Assembly: GCF_016906535.1 (NCBI RefSeq)
Contig: NC_057385.1
Location: 2,790,001-2,854,000 of the forward strand
From: Rhizoctonia solani
Taxonomy: Eukaryota > Basidiomycota > Agaricomycetes > Cantharellales > Ceratobasidiaceae
DNA: 64,000 bases
Direction: 5' to 3'
The translations under genes and the position numbers were made by a program. Positions 25,111 to 39,944 of the stretch are shown one piece after another. The first letter of the stretch is position 1, and each line of letters starts with the position of its first letter. The notes under the pieces were generated by a model. It did no database searches. It saw nothing but the letters and a program-made list of their open reading frames with translations, and was not told the DNA's origin.

Positions 25111-27191
25111 ATGTCTGACTCAGAGGCATCTTCAAGTACATCTGCTGCAGGGTCACCCCCACAAATCGAGACCGAAGAGGCAGCAGCTGCACAGGAGCAG
25201 TCGACGACCGTAACAGGAGTAACACTCGACTCGACTTCATTCGCTTCTCTTGAATTGTCGAAACAAACAATAGATGGCCTTACCGCCATGGGTATGACAC
25301 GGATGACACCCGTTCAAGCACGTACAATTCCTCCCTTGCTGGCCGGTCGAGATGTCTTGGGTGCCGCACGCACAGGGAGTGGAAAGACTTTAGCTTTCCT
25401 AGTTCCAAGTATGAGCTGTTATGTAGGATGAAGTTCAAGCCCAGGAACGGTGAGTAATTGAATTAGGTTTCAATTTTAGGTTGTTTATGGTAAACTAGGG
25501 ACGGGCATTATAATCATTTCTCCTACTCGAGAATTGGCCCTTCAGATTTCCATGTGCAAAGGAGGTCATGAGCGGTCATCACTCACAAACATTTGGAATC
25601 GTTATGGGGGGAGCGAATAGAAAGGCAGAGGTTGAGAAGCTACAAAAGGGTGTTAATTTGCTGGTTGCGACTCCCGGACGGCTGCTTGATCACCTGCAGG
25701 TATGTTTAATACATATAGGCCAGATAATGAATATTCACGGTGGCTCTGACAGAACACAAAAGGATTCGTATTCAGAAATCTTAAAGGTTTGGTCATCGAC
25801 GAGGCAGACAGAATATTAGAGATTGGATTCGAGGAAGAAATGAAGCAAATTATCAGCATCCTACCTAATGGTGCGTCTTTTTACTGCATTTATTGACACG
25901 AAAGCGCTGACAGTGTATGCAGAGAACCGCCAATCAATGCTCTTCTCCGCCACACAAACCACCAAGGTTTCTGACCTCGCCAGAATATCCTTACGCCAGA
26001 CACCCGGGCCACTACATATAAATGTTGAGAGCGAATCCGCACCAAGCACTGTGATACACTCAGTCAGGGTTATGTTGTATGCCCTAGCGATCGAAGGTAT
26101 GTACTCTCCTTCCCTCCTGTTTCGTTCTGACCGAAGGGCCGCCAGATTCCTTTTACTGTTTACTTTCCTCAAAAAGAATCTAAAGAAAAAGGTCGTTGTG
26201 TTCTTTTCGAGTTGCAACTCGGTCAAGTATCATGCCGAGCTATTGAACTACATTGACGTCCCTGTGCTGGATCTACATGTACGGTTTACACTCGCACGTT
26301 TTCTCCTAGACTAATAAATCGGTTATCTAGGGCAAGCAAAAACAACAGAAACGCACAAATACCTTTTTCGAATTTTGCAATGCTTCCCAAGGGACATTAC
26401 TTTGCACAGACGTCGCAGCTCGAGGACTGGACATTCCCAAAGTTGACTGGATTGTCCAGTTCGATCCACCTGGTGGGTTGAATGCACCGAGTTACGATTG
26501 GGTAATGATCTAATTAGCTTTATATTATAGATGATCCACGAGACTACATCCACCGTGTTGGTCGTACCGCGCGGGCAGGAAAAGCGGGAAAGAGCTTGAT
26601 GTTTTTGTTAGAGAGCGAGCTTGGGTTCTTGAGATATCTCAAGGAAGCAAGGGTTCCTCTGAACGAGTTTAGTTTCCCGGCTGACAAGATCGCCAACGTC
26701 CAGTCACAAGTGAGTTTCGACCTAATTCAATACTCTCATACCGTGATTGACTAATGACTTGTATCTAGCTCGAGAAACTCCTCCAAAAGAACTACTATCT
26801 CCATCGGTCAGCCCTCGATGGATATAGATCCTACCTTCAATCATACGCCTCCTATTCGCTCAAGAAGATTTTCGATGTGAACAAGTTAGATCTCGCCAAG
26901 GTCGGCAAAGCGTTTGGATTCGCCGTCCCGCCCAGGGTAAACATTGCTGTAGCCGGCGAACGGCCCGGGAATGATGAAGACGAAGATGGCGAAAAGAGGA
27001 GCAAGGGGAAGAGAGAAGGGCTACTCACGATCAGGAAGAGGAGGAAGAAGGCGAAGGAAGTAGCTCGCGCCAGGAATAGCAAGCAAAAGCGAGTTGAGCA
27101 ACTAGGAAAGAAGCGCGTCGAAAAGGAGGTGTTCAAGAAGGGCAAAGAGAGACAAGCCCAAAAAGCTGCAGGACAACAATGGTCTCGATAG
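25111..27191 (+). CDS. HAS1: DEAD-box RNA helicase Has1 (DDX18), with three frame breaks
   Basis: Nucleolar ATP-dependent RNA helicase for 40S and 60S ribosome assembly. All DEAD-box motifs are visible: Q motif (SFASL, then [10 protein letters not shown]), [46 protein letters not shown] and [10 protein letters not shown]. The Has1-specific C-terminus follows ([26 protein letters not shown]) with a Lys-rich tail. The frame breaks three times inside conserved exons. Near 25413 one G restores the frame. Near 25552-25557 two bases are missing between LALQI and AKEVMSG. Near 26053 one G is missing between APSTV and TLSQGYVV. Introns between these points are normal. Either a sequencing artefact or a dead copy; an essential gene makes artefact far more likely. 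Confidence 0.9.
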
Positions 27192-27460
27192 CCCACATGC
27201 CAAAATGTATATATTTTATCCTGGTTATTTCACATATTACTCTTGTGTGGTTTGACGGTGTGGCTGGGACTGACGCGATATTAATTAAGCGCCCGGGTGA
27301 TTGGGGTCTTGCAACGTGACGTCGACGTCGTGGTTTCGCGGTTTGCCTCATCCCCCTTTGACCACGTATAAGATCTATCGATTTCCAGGACCTGTGCGCT
27401 CTCTCGACTACTGACTGCTCGCTAGTATAATACTAATCAATACGATAATAGCTTTAGACT

Positions 27461-28634
27461 ATGCCTTCGTCGCAAGCCCCCCACTACGCATGGGCCTCTG
27501 GGCATGTGCTCCTCCTGCTCTGTGCAGCCGTCTGGCTCCCTAGCTCGCTCCGACACCCGTTTTCAACCCCCAAGACGGCCTATAGCTATCGCTGTATGTT
27601 TATTACTATCACCGCTCTCTTTATGTATACTGATTTGCTTCGAGTGGCCTATCTCGGAGCACTTACGAGTTATGGGATCGTCTGTTTGTGAGTGCCTTGC
27701 TCTATGTCGTCATTGTATTTTGCTGATGATGTATGCAGTAAGGCATTGGGCGTATGTGATCCAAGTTTGAATTACGGTTTAATTACTGAGTGGGATTCAT
27801 GGCTATAGACGCCGACCGCCAATTTGGCATTTTTGAAACGAGCGATGGCTGATGAGGTGAGCACGGCCCGTACAACTCAACACGAGGCGCCGACACTGAT
27901 TATTTCCTTTGATAGAACTGCCAATACTTTTTACTTGCCCTGTTTTGGCTCTTGACTAAACCCATTTCTCGTACGTGTCCCAAAAGGCAATATGAATATC
28001 ACGAGATTGAATTTTTCTTTTTCTCTCGGAATAGTGTCCCTTGTCCCCTATGCGATTTTCTCGACGTTCCATGTGTTGACGTTTGTGCGTACGACTGTGT
28101 TGCCCAAGCTGGCTCCCCCGAAGCCTCCTGCGCGCGAAGGCGAGAGGCAAGCAAAAGATACGCCGCTTCAGAAACAGTTGCACCAACTTGTTAAATGTCG
28201 GTCATTCTGATATCTCGATGGGATCTCAAACTAACTCTATTTGGGCCGATAGCTCAATATGATCCCGCGATGAACGTCTGCGCCTGGGCCGAGCTCGTCA
28301 TTCTTGTCAGGACGATCGTTGGGGTGTTCTTGTGAGTGATGGATAAATAAAGATAAACGAGTGTTCTGACGTAGTCACTTTACTGCACCAGTTCTGGAAC
28401 GGGTTTATTGCCCCGATCGCGTTTGCTCACTTCCTCCGATTGCGGTTCTACTACTCGTTGTTCTCGCGTAACGCAATCAAGGGGGCCGACGGACATATCC
28501 AAGGATACGTCAACGGGACACCAGCTGCCAAGGCTGGGTACGAGAAGTTCAAGGAGGTTGTGACACGCTGGAGCGGAACGGTCTTGGTCCCAGCTGGAGG
28601 TGCTGCCGAGCCTGGTCCTGCGCCTAGGCGTTGA
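27461..28634 (+). CDS. TMEM33/Pom33 family ER-nuclear envelope protein
   Basis: ER and nuclear-pore-associated membrane protein that shapes tubular ER in yeasts (Pom33/Per33/Tts1). Eight exons: 27461-27593, 27645-27687, 27739-27751 (13 nt), 27809-27856, 27916-27970, 28035-28196, 28253-28331 and 28392-28634. Hydrophobic segments: HVLLLLCAAVWLP, LAYLGALTSYGIVC, YFLLALFWLLTKPISL and VPYAIFSTFHVLTF, followed by a Pro/Lys linker, then AWAELVILVRTIVGVF and APIAFAHFLRLRFYYS. The last junction is one base short if the good GTGAGT donor at 28332 is used. Either a G is missing next to the acceptor at 28391, or a poor GTGTTC donor a few bases upstream is used instead. Confidence 0.8.
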
Positions 28635-29119
28635 AAAAATTTACAAAGACAAGATACAAGAGGTGGGGGTGGGAAGATAATAGTAATATCAGTATGCCTG
28701 ATTGCTTAGTATAAAGTATTTTTTGAGAAATGAGAAATGTGTATATGCATGTCATCTGAAGCGGATATTGTACTGATTGGCGAATGGTTCGGCGGGGAGT
28801 GTCGTAACGGACGGTCGTAATGTTAGCCGTAATCGTGAGTGAGAGTGTGAGGTGAATAGATTACCGGCGCTTAGGGGTTGTCAGTTGTCAGCCCGAGTTT
28901 GAAACGGACACTCGCGTGATCTCGACCACGAGAACTTTTGACGGTAACCAGATTGGTTTGAACTGACCCCAGCACTAGTCCACTCATTCGGCTTGGTTGT
29001 ACGCTCTTTTTCACTTGTGTTTATCGCTGGACGGATACCGCACCGAGAGCAACGCCAAATATATCTGCAGAATTTAATTAGCACACATTAGCTCACCTCT
29101 CGTACTCCCCGCTAGTTAA
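28635..29119. other. intergenic TMEM33 / UPF0658
   Basis: No exon seen in 485 bp. Probably the TMEM33 3' UTR and the next gene's promoter. Confidence 0.4.
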
Positions 29120-31007
29120 ATGGCCGGCTTCAGAGCTCCCTATCACGCTTCCCTCTCCTCCTCGAGTGTCTTGGATATGGACCGACAAGCGCCGAGCAGC
29201 CAGCAGACGACATTTCCCTATCACACGCATGGGCATGGACACGGGCATGGGCATGGGCCGTCGCACTTTAGCTCGTCACCGCACTCGGCGTTCCACTCGA
29301 TCGACTCACCGTACCCACCGTATGCGACAAAGCAGTCCATGTCTGACTTCAGCACGACCCTCGGACACGGCGACCCGGACCCCGAGAGTGCGACGATCGA
29401 CGCCGTGAACCAACACCATGCGCCTGACTCGGGCGAGGATCCGCCGAGCGGGAGAACAGCCACACTCCTCGCCCGCCTCCGACGACTCGTTCCCAACTCG
29501 TTCTACTGTCGATTGTATCTCCTTGTTGTCCTTGTCGAGTCCACCATCGATGTGGTCATCGAGGGCATCATCTACCTCAAGATGAAGGATGCCTTGGACG
29601 GCCTCGAGGCGGCCAGCTCGACAGACAAGCAGGCAAACGATCTCACTATCAAGAGGTTGCCGGTCTACCTTGGGATATTTGCCTTTGCCCAGTTAGTTCT
29701 CTTTTTGTCCCGATTTCCATGTGCCTGTGTTTATTCGCTAATCCACATCACAGCGTCTATCAATTCATTCTTGCCATGTTTGCCGTCCATCAGCGGAATA
29801 TCATGCAATTTGTTTTTCTGGGTCGTAAGTCGCTCTCTTACCTAGTCATTCGACTCCTGCTCACTTGCCCAAGTCTTCAACATGGCGCTCCTCACCTACT
29901 CTGTCATCCAAATATCCGAAATTCGTGTCAAATCCGACGTCGTCATCAAGGAGGCTTCCCAACAAATCGTCAAGATCCTCACTTCTACCATCCCCTGCGT
30001 AATTTCACTCGCACAGATAGTTTATGTCGGCCTTGCGTGGAAAATCTATCAGGAATTTGGCTGGAAGGTCAGTCCGGCATTCATTTCCCCCGCAGCAACC
30101 GCCTGACCAACCCTGATTCCCCTCGCCCAGGTCTACAAACTTCTTGGCGCGGATAGGCTTGTCAAGAAGATGTATGCGCATTATCTCTTCTACGAGTGTC
30201 TCATCAAATTTGACGGCTTCTTTTGGGTCGGCTTTTCCGTACAGGCAGGTGGCATTCCCCTTGTCCCGTGCGCCCCTTTGCTCACGTCTATACATAGTAT
30301 CTGGCCCTAGTTCTCAGTCCTGGAGATGTCGAGTACTACCTCACAATGGCCATGACCCCCGGTTGTTTCTTGATATTGCTCGTTGGCCACCTGGCAGCCC
30401 GCCACGAAAACAAATGGATGATGATTAGTTTCTTCTTGGGATGCTTGTGCGCCTTGATTTATTTCACCTACAAGGTTCGTCGCCTCCTTTTTTTCCCCAG
30501 AAAGCGTGGCGTCGTCTCTAACGATTGGTTATAGCTTTACCGCATATTCAGCCTACGAGAGTTGCCCGACTACATTGGTGTGTGGAAGAGTCATTCAATT
30601 TTTGGTATGTCCGTCTGGTGTTATGGGTCCGTACGGCTGATTGACGGATTTGACTTTGACACAGCGGCGATTTCAATCCTTTTCTTGTTGATTACTTTTG
30701 GATCGGGATTGTTGGTGTGGAACAATTTCGGCAAGGGGTTAAAGAAGCAGAGTACGTCCCCGCTTATTACTACCAGCCTCCATTGACCCCAACATCCATC
30801 CCTTGGGCATCATTCGTCTCTTGCTTGACCCTTTAATCGGTTAACTAACCCACTACTCGTGTTGCAGTGGACAAGGCAGACCATGCCAAGAAGCAAGCAG
30901 AAAACATGGGAATAAGCGGACACAAGCGAACGGGAACCGTTGCGTCCAGTTATATGATGAATGGCACAAACGGGCCAAAACGGAATAACCGCATGAGCAT
31001 CGAGTAA
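29120..31007 (+). CDS. UPF0658 Golgi apparatus membrane protein
   Basis: Fungal multi-pass membrane protein resembling S. pombe SPAC23H3.04; function unknown. Eight exons (29120-29691, 29754-29824, 29874-30067, 30131-30244, 30298-30474, 30535-30604, 30665-30751, 30868-31007) join in phase to 474 aa. The N-terminal 110 residues are cytosolic and low-complexity with a His-Gly repeat (HTHGHGHGHGHG). After LVPNSFYCRLYLLVVLVES come about seven membrane segments, for example LPVYLGIFAFAQ, YQFILAMFAVH, FWVGFSVQYLALVL, GCFLILLVGHLAA and ISILFLLITFGSGLLVW. The C-terminus is hydrophilic. The intron starting at 30245 appears to use a GC donor (CAG before GCAGGT). Frame intact. Confidence 0.88.
29219..29262 (+). 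repeat. in-frame CAYGGN repeat coding His-Gly
   Basis: About seven imperfect hexamers of the form CAYGGN encode alternating His and Gly near the N-terminus of the UPF0658 protein. Such a tract could bind metal or simply be a replication-slippage expansion. Confidence 0.6.
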
Positions 31008-31536
31008 TGTTTCCCCTCCCACTTCCATTTTTTGCTTTTTTCTCTATCTTTCTCTTTTCTCTGGTTATGGATCTGCCTGCTTGACACTGTATCATCCTCA
31101 TCTATCTACCTTGTGACGACCTCCTCCCACCGAGCGCGTATTTATTTATTGCTCCGTCCTATCCTGCTGTTTAACTATCAATCCCACGCATGCCCTCTGG
31201 ACTCGAACCTAAATTTCTCTCTCCCCTCCCTATCTCTCTCTCTCTCTTGGTACATTGCAGCCTGGTCCGCTGATGTACCTTATTCATACGACTGTCCTTT
31301 CGTTGAATTTTTTCGCTCCTACTTCTTTCGTTCTTACGTTGTTAGTCGATAGGACATTGATTGAATTTTTTCATGTCATTCGTATACCTCTCGTTTTTCT
31401 TTTGAGAAATTTGATATATCATTAACTTGTCATTTGGGCGTTTGGATTTGAGCTAGGGCGCTGTCTATTTAAACGATTTTTTTTTTTACACCAGTGGGAA
31501 GGGTCTATTATTTTTACATTTAGAGAAAGTTTCATT
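31008..31536. other. convergent 3' flanks, pyrimidine-rich
   Basis: A 529-bp stretch between two converging genes. It contains a CT-dinucleotide tract near 31210-31245 and a T9 run near 31480, and no exon. Probably both 3' UTRs. Confidence 0.45.
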
Positions 31537-34500
31537 TCAGACGACAGTTCCGCGCGAAGTCCAGCCCGGGTTTGTGAGCTCGATCTTGCCGACTCCTCCA
31601 TCGTACACTCCGTCGACTGCAAGCGACAGAGTGGGCTTCACCGGTTGGTCCTCGAGCACCCAGAGTGCAAACGCGACGGTACTAATGACCCATTATCAGT
31701 TCATGATTATTCGTTGTATCAAGCCAACCCGCCGCCTGCGCTGCCGCACTCACTTTTTACCCTGATAGTTTAAAATACCCTCATGCACTGGGAATTTGTA
31801 CTGCGGCCCGAGCTCCGAAGCGACCTTTCCCATCGTCCAGCCGTTGACGAACAACACAGCACGGTACGGCCCCTTGGGTCCTCCGACCACAAAACTCATA
31901 TGCACGTCCTTGCCAGACGGAATGTTCAAATTAAACTCGGTCCTGAAGAAGCCGACGCCGGCTTTCCCAGAGGGTAGTCCCTGGTTGAGAGCGCGCGAGG
32001 TCCAAGACTGGGCGTTGAATCCTGGGAGGTGCCACCCTGCTCGCTCGCCGTACAGACCGCCTTCGTTGAACACTCCGCGGGTCTTGTCTGGGAAACTGTT
32101 GAGGGTATTAGTGCATGTGGGAACGGAGGACAAGAAGCCGAGGCGTACTTGGTGTATCCGCCTAGTTTCCCTTGGACTTTCCATTCGCCAAATTTCCCGC
32201 CGTCCGGCAGTTGGAAGCCCCGGATGCCACGAGGGGACTTGGAGGTGTCCCCGTTCCAATCGTTGGTCTCGTTCAATCCGGTCTATTTGCCTCCCTCATT
32301 TGACCTCATCGCCAAATCGTGGAAAGAAACCAACTCACGTTATCTTGCAAGACGGTGATCATGTTCTTTCCAGCAACGAGCGCGCCCTTGGGGAACGTGA
32401 ACACTTCATCGGTCTCCTCGATCGCGGGGTCGATAATGGGCCAGATGTATGCGGGATAAGTCGATTTACCGTATGTGGTCTTGACGAATTTGCCGTTGAG
32501 CCATACGGAAGCTGCGAATGCTTCTCCGCCATTGATACTCAGATTCACAGACTTTTCGGCCCCGGTTGCATTGAAATGTCCGCGCCAGAAGACAGGACCT
32601 TCGCAACTATTCAAAATCAAGATGAGGTTATGTCAATGGATGGGTGGGAAAGACGCACTATCCATAGTCACATCCGTAGAGAATGCGGCCATCTCCGTAG
32701 TAGGGTTTGTAGGGCGAGTTGGTGGTCGTGTGGTTTGCAACGATCCATTTAGAATCGTCGTAATTGGGAGCGATTTCGGGCAAACTGTGCATATGTCAGA
32801 AATTTGGTGCGTACCCACTAGTGCTCCACATACCTATCAGAGTATTTCCAGTTTGAAAGAGTGGGAACGTTAACTTGACCCTTTGAGATAGTGACCTTGC
32901 CCTCAACGAGCCCATCCACAATACTCGAGGCCGACACAGATACGCTCTTGCCGTTCCAGGAGACCTTGGAGCCCTTGGGAGCACCATAAATAGACACAGT
33001 GGTATCTTTCTCAAGGTCACCAGTCAGAGCAACAGTGTTGCCCTTGATATCCGCCGAGCGAACGAGGTAAGGTCCTCCAACGAGCAAGGTGCTATTAGTA
33101 TCAAATTGCCAGTAGTTGCCCTTGCCTGTGTTGATAGTGGGTTGCCAGAACGTTCCAATCGTCCTAGAAGTCGCAAACAAGACGAGCGGGCCCGTCGACT
33201 CGGATGATATAGCTGTCAGCCCCTCGGTAGTAGGCTTAAACGTGAGCACGGTATATCCAGAAGGCTCGGTGCTGGCGGTAACGATCCTATTGCCTCCGAT
33301 TTTGGGAGTACCTGAGAGTTTAACAGCGGCAGAGTGTTCAACCCCGGTGTCTCCGTGCAAGAATAGAACATCGCGCCCATTGAGTTTACCGGCGAAGAAA
33401 ATAGCAGCAGTGGAGTACAACGCGCGGGAAGAGCCAAATGCAAAGTCTGCTACGATTACCTTGGACTGACGTCCTGCCAGGGTAATTTGAACGGGAATCG
33501 AGTTTGAAGATGCTTTAACGGTGAGTTTGAACACAAGATTTGCGCTAATCTAGCGTTAGGATGTAGCGACAATTGGCATTCATAAGTGACTTACGTGGAT
33601 GGGGAATATGTTTGACGGGCAATGTAAAAGCCAGCCTTGGTGTCAGGGTTACGCAGCTCGGTTACAAAGGCGGCAGGATCGCTGACAGCCACGGCACCAC
33701 TAGTGCTATTACCTACAATATCGGTCTTGTAAAACTCAGGAGCATTGCGGAGGAAAAGTCCTGGATCACAGGGTTAGCGTCCAAGAAGCGACGCCTACCG
33801 AGCTCACAACTAACCCTGCTTCTTGAACTCGGTATACTTTGTGGATAGCCTTCGGTTCTCACGAATGGAAGCACCGTTCTGGGTCAAAGTTAATCAATGG
33901 CACCCGCCCCTGAGAAGTATAACATACATCATAACTCGTCTATGCAATGAACCAAGTCAATGGGGGTGGAACGCATGAAGGCAAGATTCACACTTACATA
34001 ACCTTTGTGGAATGGGAGATGACCCCAGCTGGTACCTCCATACAACATGTATGCGTTGAACATCTGACATCAATCAAAATTACGAGTCCGACTTCACATA
34101 TAAAGTAGAATCCTTACCTTGACATTTTGGGCCCATAGATTCTTGTGGGCAACATCCTAATTTACAAACATGAATTTGGTTGGTTTAGGGCTAGTGTAGG
34201 AGCAATACCTACCAAGTAGTCGGGCCCAGTCATGTTATAGCATGAATCGAGGCCAGGCGACTTGAATGCTTTGAGTCACAAGTATTTTGGAATCAAATCA
34301 GCTTTTACTCACGTCGGGCCCCCTGTGAGTTGACTTCAATCAGTAGCTCGATAGTGCTGAAATGGGGTACTTACCATGGATCAAGTGATCCGCTCTGGAA
34401 CTCCGGAATGAAGTGCGGGGCTAATTCGCCAATGAATTATGGTCGACTGTGATTAGGTGTATCTTACTTACTGTTAGGATTGGATGATAAATGGTAGTCA

Positions 34501-35737
34501 TAATAGTTCTCAACGACAGGAGACCGATGAGAGGTATTGCGACAATCAAAACCATTAAAGTATGAATCTATACCCCCAGTTTGATGTTTATTCTGGATGC
34601 CCTCTCAAATCACATACCAAGTCCATATAGATCCACCTATATCAGAAGGATAAATGGCCGAACGTCGCAATGAGATTATCAACATACCTTTCCGAGGCCA
34701 CTAACGTAGTTGCGGTCCATCCCGCTTCATGGGATAATATTAAGCTATAAAGTAGGTTAAGATGTTTAACAGAACTCACGCATCATTGAAAGTCGTCGGC
34801 ACAACAACACCGTACTTGCGTACGGCAGCTTGTAAATCTGCCATCATTCCTGCCTTTCCAGGGTTCCCTGTGATTTGAAGGTGTAAGCAGGAGTATTGCT
34901 ATATGTTTCGGGTCGTACCAGTATTTTCAGGTTGTGGGTATTCGTTCTCTATCTGAATTGCCACGACGGGACCACCCTCATTCACCTGATATCCCTTTAC
35001 AGCTTCACTGACGGCCTTCACATAGGGAGCCCAAGCTGCTGCATAATCACTGGCGTTGGTACGTAAATGACCTTGGACTTCCGTAGTCACCCAGTGGGGA
35101 ATGCCTCCAGCGGACGTCTCGGCATTGATATACGGCCTGTCAATTTTAGACTTATGACCATAGATTTCATGCTATTACCAATATAACTTACCCTGGACGA
35201 TAAATCAAGAATATTCCCGCGGCCTTGGCAGCCTCGAAAATGGGTTTGACATCACGGTAATGATTCATGTCGATAACGTCTTTAGAAGGGCTTATTGTCC
35301 CCCTGTCGAATTGGTGAGTTAATTTAGATTGGGTTGAGTAATGTTCATGCGTACCAATGGATATAGATGCTGACCGTATTGAACCCGGCTGCTTTCATTT
35401 TTTGAAAAATATCTGGCCATAGCGAAGGAACCTATAGGTACAAAATTAGTCACAGCAAGAATTTCTATAAACGAGCATATACGCACGGGCAACCGCCATG
35501 GATGAAATTCGCCAGACCTGCATTCCTTAGGTTGGAGATATTCGTAGCGCAAGCTTCAGGTCTGACTCACCAAACAAAAACCCGCTGGCCATGGACAAAT
35601 AGGCTATACTTGTCCCACTGAACAGCGTCAGTGTAGCCAGTTGAGGCGAGAGGAGTAGCACGGGGTGCAACTGCCCCAGCAGAAACTAGCGACTGGGCCA
35701 GAAGGGCTGTCGATACAGCAATCCGAGAGAGTCTCAT
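31537..35737 (-). CDS. secreted beta-galactosidase, GH35
   Basis: Removes terminal beta-D-galactose from plant cell-wall polysaccharides or oligosaccharides; extracellular. Roughly twenty exons. The N-terminus is a clear signal peptide (MRLSRIAVSTALLAQSLV). The GH35 TIM barrel begins with YSLFVHGQRVF and GEFHPWRLPV, then NTVSIYIHWG. GPVVAIQIENEYP holds the acid/base Glu, PEFQSGSLDPW the nucleophile Glu, and YGGTSWGHLPFHKG follows. The beta-sandwich domains of fungal GH35 come next (RLSGTPKIGG-like segments, KVSWNGKSVSV), then two jelly-roll domains with WRGHFNATG, GWHLPGF, VVGGPKGPYRAVLFVNGW and NYQGKNTVAFALWVLED. It ends in TGA at 31537-31539. Good splice sites support the part I traced closely; I did not find a frame break. 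Divergent from BET1. Confidence 0.9.
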
Positions 35738-36184
35738 TTCTCTAGTGGACAGGGTTGTGACTTATAGTGAATACTAGGCCAAACTTTTATACAGTATTTC
35801 GTCCCGCCCCGGGACGCAGCCCAGCATTTCTCATGGCGGGCAAGACGCTGAAAGAAGAGTATACGACATGGGGAGTTATTACTTTTCCCCATCAGGCAGT
35901 TCGAACGTGCTTCTCGTTTCTCCGAGACTTAGAGGTCCATCTAAGATCGGGCAAATTTTAATAGTAAGAAGGCTGGTAGGCTGACGAATAAGGGGTGGGA
36001 AGGAAGAGAACGCATGAGTTGAGGTAGACGAGAAGGATCACATGTGTCAAGTTGCATTTCAAGAATACGCCAAATGTGGCTGACGGTGCATAGCCACTGC
36101 GCCACGATCACGTGGCATACGGCAAATCACCACGTCAACTGTCTCTCACCCTGTGCTTAGCGTAGGTGCATCAATCAGAATACG
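35738..36184. promoter_or_regulatory. divergent promoter beta-galactosidase / BET1
   Basis: These 447 bp lie between two outward start codons with no exon. A carbon-responsive promoter would be expected on the beta-galactosidase side; I did not identify a specific binding site. Confidence 0.4.
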
Positions 36185-36767
36185 ATGAGCACCAGGTGAA
36201 GATATTGAAAGTTTCATGAATTATATACTCATTTATTGAAGGTTAACAGCACCCAGTGGACTCTCCTACCGCGATCGCTCGTCTCTTCTTCCGTCAAACC
36301 ATAGTTCAGGTCGTTCTTCACCTTATCCTTATTCTAACACACCGCCCCAAGGCCAACGGTTTGCGGAGGACCTTGAAGGACAGAATGATGAAAGATTAGA
36401 GGGATTAACAGCCAAAGTAAAAATACTAAAAGACGTAAGCTATCGTGTGTAAAGCGTGCAGATGAGCACTTTGACAATGTGAATTTTCTGTAGATTACGA
36501 TTGGAATAGGCAATGAAGTTCGTGATTCAACAGTCCAGCTAAGTCAGATGGTAAATGGTGAAAGCCTATGTGTATAAATGGGCCTAAAACTAATGCTTTT
36601 CGTAGAACGATGCATTTGCTGAAACGTCAGGAATCCTGGGTGGCACCTTTCGTCGTATGAACACCATGGCCACTCGCCAAGGAGGGAGATGGGCTTGCTA
36701 CATGATTTTTATCTTTCTTGTATTATGCTTTTTTGTTGTTGTCTGGTTCTTTCGTCGCATCACTTAG
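36185..36767 (+). CDS. BET1: Bet1-like v-SNARE
   Basis: ER-Golgi SNARE (Qc type) needed for COPII vesicle fusion. Four small exons (36185-36195, 36242-36434, 36494-36550, 36606-36767) splice in phase to 140 aa, the usual Bet1 length. The N-terminus is Ser/Pro-rich. The SNARE coil runs from FAEDLEGQNDERLEGL through KVKILKDITIGIGNEV, QLSQMNDAFAETSGILGG and RRMNTMATRQGG. A single C-terminal membrane anchor, YMIFIFLVLCFFVVVWFF, ends two residues before the stop. Introns are 46-59 bp with standard ends. The gene is easily missed because each exon is short. Confidence 0.9.
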
Positions 36768-36884
36768 ACATGTATTTATATGGCCATATTTATCGTTTAT
36801 CGCATCATATATCATTAAGACCATAAAACCAAAGATAATCAAACGGGAACAATACAAAATACAAACGGGTGGAGATAGTCGCAC

Positions 36885-39746
<2,862 letters not shown>

Positions 39747-39944
39747 ATTGAGCTACAGGGTATGGCAGCGAGAGGGTGGAGTTGGTCGGTCCAAGGGAGA
39801 CGCGTTGGAGACACGCGCTGTCAACATTTCCAAACAAATAGCATGTGACTACTTTCGGTGGGTCACTCAGTTTCTTAGTTCTCTATATCTTGTTGTCTAC
39901 TGTAACCCAGAGAATTATGGACTTTTCTTTTCTCATTCGACACA

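Noticed and set aside
26852..27196. A hydrophobic minus-strand frame rich in Phe and Leu
   Set aside because: It is the complement of the Lys/Glu-rich tail of HAS1.
31681..31760. A missing base at the last beta-galactosidase intron
   Set aside because: Using the GTGAGT donor a few bases further on keeps the frame (NYQGKNTVAFALW), so no error is needed.
31796..32752. A 318-codon plus-strand frame
   Set aside because: It is antisense to the beta-galactosidase exons, crosses several of their introns and has no protein-like motifs.
18541..36320. Shared string TTCCGTCAAACCA at about 18558 and 36289
   Set aside because: Only 13 identical bases in unrelated frames; flanks do not align, so it is a chance match rather than a repeat.
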